Source: Corticium candelabrum (lineage: Eukaryota > Porifera > Homoscleromorpha > Homosclerophorida > Plakinidae). From it: a stretch of DNA of 64,000 nt. A model generated the notes under the pieces. The model did not search any database and had not been told where the DNA came from. It saw only the letters and a program-made list of their open reading frames with translations. The position numbers were made by a program, and so were the translations under genes. Where the stretch lies: the NCBI RefSeq assembly GCF_963422355.1, contig NC_085088.1:6099914-6163913 (forward strand). Direction: 5' to 3'. Below are positions 1 through 9,675 of the stretch, in pieces. The number at the start of each line of letters is the position of its first letter. Position 1 is the stretch's first letter.

Positions 1-15
1 AGTGTTGCCAGTGCA

Positions 16-3000
16 ATGAGGGCCTGGAGTCTTCCTCGGTTGCAAAAGTTTACAGGGGAGAGGGTCAATGACGAAGATGGCTTCAAACAGTTTGTGAAAG
101 AGTTCGAGAGATACTCTCTGCTGGCTGGTTGGTCTGGTGAGATTAGGCGGTTGCAGTTTGAAGTCCACTTGGGAGGCAGGGCACTGAGGATGTACGAGTC
201 ATTGAAAGATGACCAACGCAGGACGTATGAAGAAGCCCGAGATGCGTTGATAAAGGTGTTGCAACCTGTCAGACTGGAATCCTACAGGCGTAACCAATTT
301 AACAGCAGACGTCAGAGAGAAGGAGAGTCAGTTAGTGACTTCGCAGAAGCATTACAGCGATTGATGATGCAAGCTTTTGAAAGGCACAGCATGGACAACG
401 AACTGCGAGACAAGATACTACTCGGTCAGTTTGAACAGGGACTGTTGACCAAGTGGAAGACACACTTGAAGTACCCCTTGGATACGTTTGAAGATGGTGT
501 AAGCCAGGCGCGAATGGCAGAAGCGGTAGAGGAACAGTTGCTTGGAGTGTCTGCTAGGGGAAATCCCAGAGGAAAGGCTGTCAAGCAGCATACTGCACAA
601 GTAACAACTGAGTCCACTCTAACCCGTATACCAGGTGAAACTGAGCAGGACAAGGAAGCTGAGCAAGGGATCGCTACCTCAGCTAAGCTTGGAGGTCCAA
701 CCAGGAAGCCATGGATAAGGTGTTTCAAATGCCAACGGAAGGGACACTATGCATCTGACTGTCCTGACTTAGGAGGAGATAAGGGACCAGTCAAGACCAA
801 GCCACAGCAAGGAAGTAAACCTAGCCAGGTATCAGTGGTACAACAGTCACCAGAGTCAGTGAGCCTGGAAGAGAGAATCGAAAGGGCTAAAAAGGAATAC
901 GAGGATTTGCAGCTCCGACGGCTACGACTATCGGTTGCAGCAACACAGGAAGAGGAGCAGGTAGCGGTTGTCACTGAAGCGGTAGGACCACGTCCTTACT
1001 CCCGAATCCTAGTTGGGGGCTGTGAAGTAGAAGCAATGCTAGATACGGGCTCTCCTGTCTGCATCGTTTCGGAAGCTGTACTTTTGCAGGTGGCCAGGAA
1101 GGGTAAAGTGCGGAGTAGTGATCTGAAACGACCAGGAGTAAGGCTAACGGACTACAATCACCAGGAGATCCCGGTATTGGCTCAAGTCGAACTTGAGTTA
1201 TCTGTGAAAGACGGATTGACTGCCACAGTACCTGTGTTTGTGTCAGAGAAGGCTAAGCCACCTTGTCTGCTGGGACTAGAGGCCAGTGTGAAGCTAGGAC
1301 TAGTATCCTTAGCCCCTAGCGTAGAAGTCCGCCGTGCAACAGGAGGGTCGAGTGTAAACGCAGCCCGGACCAATGTCCGACTGGTTGGAGCATGTCGAGT
1401 TCCCCCAAACCACGCTACGTTTGTGAAGGTTCGGGTGGAAGGAGATTGGAAACCTGGTGAACCGGTTATTTTTGAGCCCAACCGTGACTGGCAGAGGAAG
1501 AGAGAGCTACTCACTGAGGATACTATCTTAGTACTGGATCAGGATGGCGCGGCTCAAATTTTGGTGACCAATGGGGAGGCCACACTGTCTAAGGCCGCCA
1601 AAGGAGAAGTTGTAGGTACAGTGGAAGACTGTGATCTGGTCGATGCTGCCCGTCTGTCCCGAGAGAATACAGACATGCTTGGCGCAGCTGTGCCCCCAGA
1701 TGAGGAGAGAGAACACACTGTGAATACGGTATCTGGACAGAGAGTGGATATGAGTGAGGGTGACGCAGAGAAAGTTAAGGAGAGGAAGGAAACGTTGTTG
1801 TCCCAATTAGACTTCTCTGCCAGTGAGTTGCCCGAGGAGGTCCTAAAACAAGTGAAAGAATGGCTTCTGCAACACGCAGATGTCTTTGCCGTCCTGGAAG
1901 GAGAGCTGGGACGAACAGATCTAGTCGAACACGAGATTGAGACGGGAGACCACCAGCCCATTATGCAAAGGCCAAGAAGAGAACCGTTTTCCCTGAGGCC
2001 TCAGATAGTGCAGATGGTGGAGGACATGCTTTCACAAGGAATAATTCGTCCGTCGTCAAGTCCGTGGTCGAGCCCTGTGGTCCTCGTCAAGAAAAAGGAC
2101 AACAGTTACCGTTTCTGTGTGGACTATAGGAGGTTGAATGCCATTACGAGAAGAGACGTTTTTCCACTTCCGCGAATAGATGATCTCATTGACAGGTTAG
2201 GAGGCGCCCAGTTCTTCAGTTGCTTAGACGAAGCGTCAGGATATTGGCAGATACCGATGAGCCCACAGTCTCGTCCAAAAACAGCGTTCATAACACACCA
2301 TGGACTCTTCGAGTTCAATGTCATGCCCTTCGGGCTGTGCAACGCTCCAGCCACATTTCAAAGAGCAATGCAGGTGATCTTGGCAGGATTGGAAGAGATA
2401 TGTGGTGTATATCTCGACGACATTATCGTGTTTTCAAACTCAGTCGAAGAGCATTTCCAAAATCTTGAGCAGGTTTTTAACCGTCTGACCGAAGCTGGAC
2501 TGAAGCTGAAACCACAGAAGTGTAAGTTTCTGAGTCGGGAAGTTCCATACTTAGGTCATATGATTTCAACGGATGGAGTTAGCCCAGATAAAAGGAAGAC
2601 TGAAGCTATTGAACGGTTTCCGGTGCCAAAGAATGTCAAGGAATTACGTTCCTTTCTAGGATTAGCGTCCTACTACAGGAAGTTTGTGGCAGGATTTGCC
2701 GAACTAACACACCCACTACGAGCTCTTTTGAGAGAGGGGGTGCAGTATAACTGGTCAGAGAATTGCCAAAGAGCGTTCTGCAACCTGAAAAAGAGGCTGG
2801 TGACCACGCCAGTTCTAGCGTACGCGGATTTCAGCAAAACTTTCTACGTGGAGACAGATGCGAGTGGCTATGGACTCGGAGCTATTCTCGAACAGGAACA
2901 GAAAGATGGAAAGTTACATCCAGTGGCGTACGCCAGCAGGAGCCTTACCCCAACGGAAAGCCGGTATGGTGTGACGGAACTGGAAGCTTTAGCGGTCGTG

Positions 3001-4674
3001 TGGGCATTGAAGCACTTCAGAGCATATCTACTTGGACATCGTACAGTAGTATATACTGACCACGCCGCGCTAAAGTCGTTATGGAACACTCCGAACCCTT
3101 CTAGTAAGTTAGCTCGCTGGGGCATGGCAATTCAGGAGATCGGTCCGGAAATACGGTATCGACCGGGCCGCAGAAATGGCAATGCTGACGCGTTGTCTAG
3201 AGCACCAGTGCAAGATATGACGGTAGGTGAGGGTGATTTGGGCTCTGAATGCAGCGGTACATCGTCGACAACTTCACAGTCAGTTGCTGTGGTGGACATG
3301 GCCGATAGCGAGGAGGAGACCCCGGAAGGGATCGCAACGCCTGCTGGAGGAGACGATAGTCTGCCGGAAATAGGCAGAGAGCAACGTACCGACCCTTACT
3401 ACGCTGACGTCATAAAGTACTTGGAGGAAGGTATCCTACCGACAGACGAGACGAAAGCGCGCAGGATTGCTATGGCAAGCCCACGATTTGATCTGATTGA
3501 CGGAGTATTGTGTTTGGTGGAGACAAGACCACCCCACAGGGTACGAGTAGCGGTGCCTGAGAAGTTGAGACCAATATTGCTAGCTGAATCGCATAGCGGG
3601 CGGTTCTCAGGACATTTTGCGGAGAAGGGACTGTACGGAATGTTAGCTCGAAGATATTGGTGGGATGGCATGCGAAATGATGTACGTCGACAATGCCGAT
3701 CATGTATGACGTGCGTGTCAAGGGCCGGGGCCGGTAGAAAGAGCCGACCTCCGCTCAAACCTATACCAGTGGGAGGACCTTTCCATCGCGTTGGAGTAGA
3801 CGTGCTAACGTTGCCCCAGACAGCTCAAGGTAGCCGATATGCTGTGGTATTCCTAGACTACCTAACGAAGTGGCCGGAGGTTTTCGCCGTATCCAACCAT
3901 AGAGCAGAGACAATAGCCAAGCTGTTAGTTGAACACGTCATATGCAGACATGGAGTGCCCAATGAACTTTTGTCAGATCGAGGAGCAGACTTCTTATCCG
4001 AACTGATGACTGAGATATGTAGAGTGACAGGAATGAAAAAGATCAACACTTCGGCCTATCACCCACAAACCGATGGTATGGTCGAAAGGCTGAATCGAAC
4101 ACTGACGGACATGATCGCGAAACATGCTTCGTTCTATGGATCGGAATGGGACAAGTATCTACCGTATATTCTTTTCGCCTACCGTGTCAAGCCGCATAGT
4201 TCCAGCGGAGAATCGCCATTCTATTTGGTTTATGGCCGTGACGCGCGCCTACCGACCGAGACGGTCCTGGAAGAGCAGCCTGGCCTGGGTCAACTGGACG
4301 TTGATGACTACAAAACGGACATGTTGCTAGGTTTTTCTGTTGCTTGGGAGAATGCACAGATGAGGATCAAGGATGCGCAAGAGCGGTACAAGCAGCAATA
4401 TGACCGATTCCGGAAACCTCACACCTTTCGGATAGGCGATCGAGTTTTCATAGAAGAGGAGGTTGGAAAGAAAAAGAAAATTGGACTGCCATTTCGAGGT
4501 CCATACCGGGTAATCAAAACAACGGAGAACAACGTTGAAGTGAGACCAGTAGGCCGACCAGAAGAGCCTTCCAAGTGGTTGAATGTGGAGAGAGTACGCC
4601 CGTGTCCCCAAGAGATTGCTGAAGTGCCTTGTCCTGCAAGGAAAGGAAGAAGACGTCGGCAAAAACAGTCATAA
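16..4674 (+). CDS. Ty3/gypsy retrotransposon gag-pol polyprotein, uninterrupted
   Basis: One open frame of 1552 residues from ATG at 16. Gag occupies about residues 1-230, followed by one CCHC zinc knuckle at 236-249 (CFKCQRKGHYASDC). The retropepsin active site is D343-T-G. Reverse transcriptase carries YLDD at 799-802, and RNase H begins near D948 (TDASGYGLG). The integrase HHCC zinc-binding domain starts at H1193, and its DD35E core is D1262, D1321, E1357 with 35 residues between the last two. The order PR-RT-RH-IN is that of Ty3/gypsy (Metaviridae). I see no stop or frameshift, and all catalytic residues are present, so the copy could be recent. Gag and pol share one frame, so no programmed shift is needed. 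The 5' LTR would lie left of the window. The role is self-replication through reverse transcription and integration. Confidence 0.95.
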   Translation: MRAWSLPRLQKFTGERVNDEDGFKQFVKEFERYSLLAGWSGEIRRLQFEVHLGGRALRMYESLKDDQRRTYEEARDALIKVLQPVRLESYRRNQFNSRRQREGESVSDFAEALQRLMMQAFERHSMDNELRDKILLGQFEQGLLTKWKTHLKYPLDTFEDGVSQARMAEAVEEQLLGVSARGNPRGKAVKQHTAQVTTESTLTRIPGETEQDKEAEQGIATSAKLGGPTRKPWIRCFKCQRKGHYASDCPDLGGDKGPVKTKPQQGSKPSQVSVVQQSPESVSLEERIERAKKEYEDLQLRRLRLSVAATQEEEQVAVVTEAVGPRPYSRILVGGCEVEAMLDTGSPVCIVSEAVLLQVARKGKVRSSDLKRPGVRLTDYNHQEIPVLAQVELELSVKDGLTATVPVFVSEKAKPPCLLGLEASVKLGLVSLAPSVEVRRATGGSSVNAARTNVRLVGACRVPPNHATFVKVRVEGDWKPGEPVIFEPNRDWQRKRELLTEDTILVLDQDGAAQILVTNGEATLSKAAKGEVVGTVEDCDLVDAARLSRENTDMLGAAVPPDEEREHTVNTVSGQRVDMSEGDAEKVKERKETLLSQLDFSASELPEEVLKQVKEWLLQHADVFAVLEGELGRTDLVEHEIETGDHQPIMQRPRREPFSLRPQIVQMVEDMLSQGIIRPSSSPWSSPVVLVKKKDNSYRFCVDYRRLNAITRRDVFPLPRIDDLIDRLGGAQFFSCLDEASGYWQIPMSPQSRPKTAFITHHGLFEFNVMPFGLCNAPATFQRAMQVILAGLEEICGVYLDDIIVFSNSVEEHFQNLEQVFNRLTEAGLKLKPQKCKFLSREVPYLGHMISTDGVSPDKRKTEAIERFPVPKNVKELRSFLGLASYYRKFVAGFAELTHPLRALLREGVQYNWSENCQRAFCNLKKRLVTTPVLAYADFSKTFYVETDASGYGLGAILEQEQKDGKLHPVAYASRSLTPTESRYGVTELEALAVVWALKHFRAYLLGHRTVVYTDHAALKSLWNTPNPSSKLARWGMAIQEIGPEIRYRPGRRNGNADALSRAPVQDMTVGEGDLGSECSGTSSTTSQSVAVVDMADSEEETPEGIATPAGGDDSLPEIGREQRTDPYYADVIKYLEEGILPTDETKARRIAMASPRFDLIDGVLCLVETRPPHRVRVAVPEKLRPILLAESHSGRFSGHFAEKGLYGMLARRYWWDGMRNDVRRQCRSCMTCVSRAGAGRKSRPPLKPIPVGGPFHRVGVDVLTLPQTAQGSRYAVVFLDYLTKWPEVFAVSNHRAETIAKLLVEHVICRHGVPNELLSDRGADFLSELMTEICRVTGMKKINTSAYHPQTDGMVERLNRTLTDMIAKHASFYGSEWDKYLPYILFAYRVKPHSSSGESPFYLVYGRDARLPTETVLEEQPGLGQLDVDDYKTDMLLGFSVAWENAQMRIKDAQERYKQQYDRFRKPHTFRIGDRVFIEEEVGKKKKIGLPFRGPYRVIKTTENNVEVRPVGRPEEPSKWLNVERVRPCPQEIAEVPCPARKGRRRRQKQS

Positions 4675-4757
4675 CGACGACGGGACTGAACGTGAATAGT
4701 GGGTAGTTCTGACTGGATATTTGGGAGTTGACGGCACGAGGGCGTGCCTTTTAGTGA

Positions 4758-5140
4758 ACCGGGGGGTAATGTAAGGTTGTATTATCATCCGGGTAGTTAG
4801 AGAGTGGGGGGTTCCCGGTTGTGTGTTGGCGGTCGTGCAGTAGTCGCGTGTGTGTTGGCCAATAGACGGGAAACGTGAGTACGAGTGGTGCAGTTAGCCT
4901 TGTGTGGCGCGAACAGCATTACATAGGTATGCACTCAGTTCCGTTGTAACGACAGTGGTATTGTATTGACTGACCTAGAAATTGATATCGGCAAACATTG
5001 ACTATCAACAGTGTTAGATGCAGCACAGTATAGTAAAGATTTGATTGTACGGGACGTGTCAATAGTTGACTGTAGGTGGCATTCAACTCCTGAAGGTGTT
5101 TCTCGGTTGTCAAGTACACACAGTGCCTAGCTACAATACA
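4758..5140 (+). repeat. Polypurine tract and probable 3' LTR of the first gypsy element
   Basis: Eighty bases after the gag-pol stop there is a purine/G-rich tract (ACCGGGGGGTAA, about 4758-4769), the usual primer for plus-strand synthesis. It is followed directly by TGTAAGG at 4770, a typical LTR start. A TG...CA unit could close at CA 5139-5140, giving about 371 bp. The matching 5' LTR is not in the window, so the right border is a guess. Confidence 0.45.
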
Positions 5141-5141
5141 A

Positions 5142-5246
5142 ATGGATAGGGCGACGGAAGTTCATGAAGCGTTTTCGTCGCCGTTTGCTTACTTAGACGA
5201 ATCGTTCTTAGACTCATCTGTAGTCAGACACGAAAACGATTTTTAA
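5142..5246 (+). CDS. Short 34-residue open frame just after the LTR
   Basis: ATG at 5142 opens 34 codons ending with TAA at 5244-5246. The peptide is acidic and aromatic (begins MDRATEVHEAF, ends RHENDF). It begins two bases beyond the proposed LTR end. It could be a host first exon, a leader frame inside a longer LTR, or chance. I do not recognise it. Confidence 0.15.
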   Translation: MDRATEVHEAFSSPFAYLDESFLDSSVVRHENDF

Positions 5247-5298
5247 AGTAGGTCCAGTCATGGAACGTGGTCGTGGGGAGGAGAAATTTAAGATTTGT

Positions 5299-5367
5299 AC
5301 ACACACACACACACGCACGCACGCACGCACGTACGCACGCACGCACGCACGCGCGCACGCACACACA
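5299..5367. repeat. (CA)n/(CACG)n microsatellite
   Basis: Alternating CA with CACG units, read directly. Histidine/threonine-rich frames across it are artefacts. Confidence 0.95.
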
Positions 5368-6208
5368 TCAAAAGCTTGATGAAATGCCATATAGGACCAC
5401 GCCCATCTCTGTTGTGCGACCCGGATTAGAAGCCTCGCTACGATCAACAAGTACGTACTTTGCCTCTGTGATGTCACAAAATGGAATGAACCTCCATGCA
5501 GTACGCGATGTGGAATACCTGCAGTGAAACACTCATCGCAAAATGATGTCTTGCACACTGACTGTCCATGTTCTCTTTGTATTAAAATGTTTCTGCCAGA
5601 CGTGGCCTGGCATGGGAGACTCTGCAATCAGAAAAACGCGCATTATTTATGAAGCAAGGGTACGCTGTTTTACTTAATTTATTTCTCGGTTCAGACTGAC
5701 AGGCTGTTTTGTGCATTCACTTGCGGGCAACGGCTTTAGTACTGTTGGTGCGTACAGCACTGAACTGTCAACAGATCAGTCTGACAGATGCTTCGTGTCC
5801 TCACGTATTTTGTTAGCGATTTACATAACTACCACCAAAGATATGTACAAGTAATTTCTAATAATGTAGCCGCTTTTTATGCCTTAGATTTAATTAATTA
5901 AGTAAGCTCATGGCATTTCCTGGCATGCAACATGTCGAAAGAGACAGTACATTGTCAACAGCCACCTTTACAGTATCTACTAATATTTTATGGGCGTAGG
6001 AATCAGGGGGTCCAGAGAAACACGTGCCTCTCTACTATTTTGGCTAAGTTTGATTTTGGCCTAGATGTATTCAACTTTAGCCTTGTTCCTGTCGAGTGTT
6101 CTCCTACTATGGATAACAGACGTCTAGAAACATTTGCATTATACTGAACTAGCACTAAAGTGACTAACAGTGTTAATGTTGGTTTACGGTTTTTTTGCTG
6201 TGTAGCAT

Positions 6209-6210
<2 letters not shown>

Positions 6211-6274
<64 letters not shown>
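6211..6274. repeat. (AT)n microsatellite
   Basis: About 32 uninterrupted AT units. Confidence 0.95.
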
Positions 6275-6276
<2 letters not shown>

Positions 6277-6538
6277 CGACGTCTTTAGATACGTATCCAT
6301 ACAGATGACAATCCAATGCACTCTATCATTAATTAAGAAAATATATATAATACAAACTTAACGCAACAGGGTGGTATTGTAATAAGTTACAGTGGATTAC
6401 CATCTGCCAAACAACTTAGCCCATAACAGCAAGTTCTACTCTGCCCCGACCACACATCAATCAAACCCCTCTCTGGCTTAAGGGGAAGCAAACTGTGCTC
6501 AACCTAAGGAGGCATTACTGGAGAATTCAAGCGTTCAG

Positions 6539-7349
6539 TGCTACCTTTGCAAGAAATTCGGCCACAAAGCGTCGGAATGCAAGCTTAGACCTCGAAGAGT
6601 GTGTTACATATGCAGCACACTGGGGAATGAAGCAAGAGATTGTTGGTCTCATCAGTGTGGGACCGCCGGTGATGCGAAGTCACGACAGAAAGCGGCGACG
6701 GCCATAAGGAAGCATCAGCATGAACAGGGAATTCAGCAAGAGGTTCGAACGAGAGAGTCAGAAGATGTGGGTGCCGGGTGTCTTTCATCAAGTGATCAGT
6801 CGCAGTTTGCTTCTGTCCTTGACCTATTCCATTATGATCCTAGAGGATCATTAGTGTTGGATTCAGGAGAGAGTTCCTTTAGTCAGCAGCGCCGGGATAC
6901 GGAAGCGGACTAATCGTGCGGAGATGCCCATCGTTGAAAGAAGGGTGGATAACACCAAATTAGAGACGCTGCGAGACACTGGATGCAGTGGAGTGATCAT
7001 CAAGCAGCAATTCGTAAGAGAAGATCAGTACACGGGAGAATACGGCTTTATCCAATTGGTCGACAATACTGTCAGGAGAGTGCCGATAGCTCGTGTTAAA
7101 ATTGACACTCCCTACTTGTCGGGTACAGTAGGGGCTTCGTGTTTACAAACCCCAATATGTGATGTAATCATAGGCAACGTCCCAGGGGCGAGAAGAGCAG
7201 AAGATCCAGATGCCAATCATCATTTGGCTGGAGTGGTGACCAGAGCTCAGGCGAGGTTGGGAAGAGACACTGTCCCATTGCGAGTTCCAGAAGCGAGGCA
7301 GTCTGTTGCAATAGACAGGGAGCGTTTTGATGCAATTGCAAAGGGGTGA
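6539..7349 (+). pseudogene. Gmr1-like retrotransposon: zinc knuckles and protease
   Basis: A readable frame from 6539 gives a good CCHC knuckle (CYLCKKFGHKASEC). A second knuckle follows (CYICSTLGNEARDC) in which the histidine is asparagine. The frame stops at 6911-6913, and a new frame from 6924 carries a retropepsin motif (RDTGCSGVIIK). A VTRAQAR stretch near 7240-7260 links to the next domain. This is the 5' part of a decayed element continuing through 9672. Gag upstream of the knuckles is not recognisable. The reading frame breaks near 7330-7349. Function is inferred to be lost. Confidence 0.7.
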
Positions 7350-8570
7350 TGACACGATCAAGAAGTACAGGCAATTTACAGAGCCCAAGACCAAGGGACA
7401 ACAAGTTGTGACGTATGAAGTGAAGAATGACATCCTCTATCGATCATACGCTCATCCTAGAGTCAATGGTGGAGTGCCAGTAAAGCAGATGGTTGTTCCT
7501 AGACCGCTCCGTCGCGAAGTTATGGAATTGGCTCATGATTCTATCTTGAGTGGCCATTTGGGATCAAAGAAAACTGCTGACAAAGTCTTCAGCAACTTCT
7601 ATTGGCCTGGACTGAGAAAATACGTGTCACAATTTTGCAAGTCATGCGAAGTTTGTCAGCGTACGGACATAAAGAAGATTGTGCCAGAGTACCGTTGCAG
7701 AGTACTCCCTTGATAGATGTTCCTTTCAAGAGAGTGGCAGTGGACTTAGTAGGACCGATCTTCCCTCCTAGTAATGCTGGACACCGGTACATCTTGACGT
7801 TCATTGACTATGCTAACAGATACCCAGAAGCCATCCCACTTAAGAATATTAGTACCGAGTCGGTGGCTGAGGCTCTTGTTGGCATCTATAGCCGAGTGGG
7901 AGTGCCAGAGGAAGTGTTAAGTGACCTAGGCACCCAATTTATTTCTGATTGCATGAAAGAAGTCTCTCGATTGTTGAGCATACGCCATCTCACCACCACA
8001 CCATACTACCCAATCTGCAATGGTCTGGTGGAGAAGTTTAATGCCACACTGAAGACAATGTTAAGACGCTTGTGTACGGAGAAGCCTAGGCAGTAGAACC
8101 GGTACATAGGCGCACTATTATCTGCATATTGAGAAGCACCTCACGAGTCTACAGAGTTTTGGCCCTTTGAACTGATTTATGGACGGACAGTGCGGGGTCC
8201 TATGCGTATTCTTCGCCACCTATGGACACGAGAAGGAGATGATGTGGACGTGCGGACAAGCTACCAATACGTTACCGAGCTAAGAGAAAGACTCGAGGAC
8301 ACGTTACGGATAGCTCGCAAGGAGCTACAGAAGGCCCAGCAACACCAGAAAAGGTATTACGATCTGAAAGCTAGACATCGCGAACTGTCGGTGAGTGACA
8401 AAGCCCTTGTTCTTCTACCTACGGACACGAACAAACTATTAATGAAATGAAAGGGGCCCTATGTAGTGAAGGAGAGAGTCGGATTGAACGACTATAGAAT
8501 TGACGTCGGGAACAAAACCAAGATGTTTCACATCAAATTTCTGAATAGATTCCACGAACGGGAGAAGGAA
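7327..8570 (+). pseudogene. Gmr1-like retrotransposon: integrase, three pieces
   Basis: Immediately after the protease, a frame at 7327-7713 holds the HHCC zinc-binding module (HDSILSGHLGSKKT, then CKSCEVCQ). A shift leads to 7602-8096 with the integrase core: VAVDLVGPI, then LSDLGTQF, then NGLVEKFN, so D, D and E are all present. The usual YHPQTNG is YYPICNG here. A stop falls at 8094-8096, and the frame resumes at 8190-8450 with the C-terminal domain (RYYDLKAR, LVLLPTDTNKLLM). A stop replaces the tryptophan before KGPYVVKERVG. At least four breaks are visible. The striking point is position: the integrase lies 5' of the reverse transcriptase. Confidence 0.75.
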
Positions 8571-8575
8571 GCATT

Positions 8576-9672
8576 TTGTTCCAAGGAGGACCGGTGTTAA
8601 ATACCGTTTGTTCCGCCGTCATTGAAGCAACAAAAAGGGTGACGGGAGAAGCAGTGATCAACGATGAGTTGCTTGACTTGTGCACTAGCTTGGCTACTGA
8701 GATCTTTGAGGACGTAAAATATGAGAGTGAGCTAAGTCTCGATCAAGCGTTGGAGGCAGCGAGACTGGTAAGGGAATTGGAGTGCGTGTTTACAGACCTT
8801 CCTGGAACAACGACTCTGACGGAACATCGCATACGGTTGACGGCTGATATACAAGTGCGCTGTAAACCATACGTCTTCCCCTATACTGTACGCAAGTCTT
8901 TTCAAGAGGATATCCAAAGGATGATAGACATGAACGTCATACGCCGGTCGGAGTCGCCGTACTCATCGCCTGTCGTCGTGGTTCGCAAACGTGACGGAAC
9001 CAACCGCATATCCATTGACTACCGCCGGCTCAACCATATTACGTTACTTGATTCCGAACCAATGACATCTATGCCCGCACTAACACAAAGGTTTGGGAAA
9101 AGCAGATATTTCTCTAAACTCGACCTGAGCAAGGGGTATTGGCAAATTCCAGTAGCCAAAGAAGACGTCTATAAAACAGTTTTCGTTACTCCAGACGGAT
9201 GTTATGAGTGTTTGAGAATTCCATTCGGAAAGATAAATTCTGGTGCTACACTGGTGCGAGCCATGAGGAAGCTTTTCCAAGGACTGACCGCAGTTGACTA
9301 ATACGTGGACGATACAATCGTTCATGCGCCTACGTGGCAGGAACATATGTTGCTCTTCGAGAAACGTTGGACCGGATTGCGAACGCAGGGTTGACAGTCC
9401 GATCATCAAAGTGTCTAATTGGGGCCGAGTCTCTGGATTTTATCGGTCATCACATTGGCAAGGAGATCATCGAACCCGATGAAGTAAACATACGCAAGGT
9501 ACGTAATGCACCGCGACCGACGACGAAGAAAGAGCTCTGATCCCTCATAGGATTGTCAGGCTTCTACCGCGACTTCGTTCCTAATTCTAGTGCTATAGCC
9601 GTGCCTTTGACAGACCTTACAAAGAAGGGTCAGCCAAACCGAATTGAGTGGAAAGAGGCACAAGAGGCAGCG
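8576..9672 (+). pseudogene. Gmr1-like retrotransposon: reverse transcriptase, broken
   Basis: The frame from 8576 continues directly after the integrase C-terminus. It carries the leader VFTDLPGTT, the fingers VVVVRKRDGTNRISIDYRR and the palm KLDLSKGYWQIPV. A TAA falls at 9299-9301, right before YVDD at 9302-9313. After a shift near 9340 the palm/thumb continues (AGLTVRSSKCLIGAES), then a TGA at 9538-9540 interrupts KKEL/SLIGLSGFYRDF. Homology ends at about 9672 after EAQEAAY, where RNase H should begin. RNase H and the 3' LTR are absent because another element's integrase follows. With 6539-8570 this gives the pol order PR-IN-RT. Confidence 0.75.
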
Positions 9673-9675
9673 TAC

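Larger units (their letters stand above)
5247..6480. other. Non-coding stretch with two microsatellites
   Basis: I see no supportable gene here. It holds a (CA)/(CACG) tract at 5299-5367 and a pure (AT)n tract at 6211-6274. The longer frames either read through the microsatellite or lack any motif. Confidence 0.5.

Noticed and set aside
418..4662. Numerous reverse-strand and shifted frames over the first gag-pol
   Set aside because: Shadows of a complete, motif-bearing frame; none has motifs of its own.
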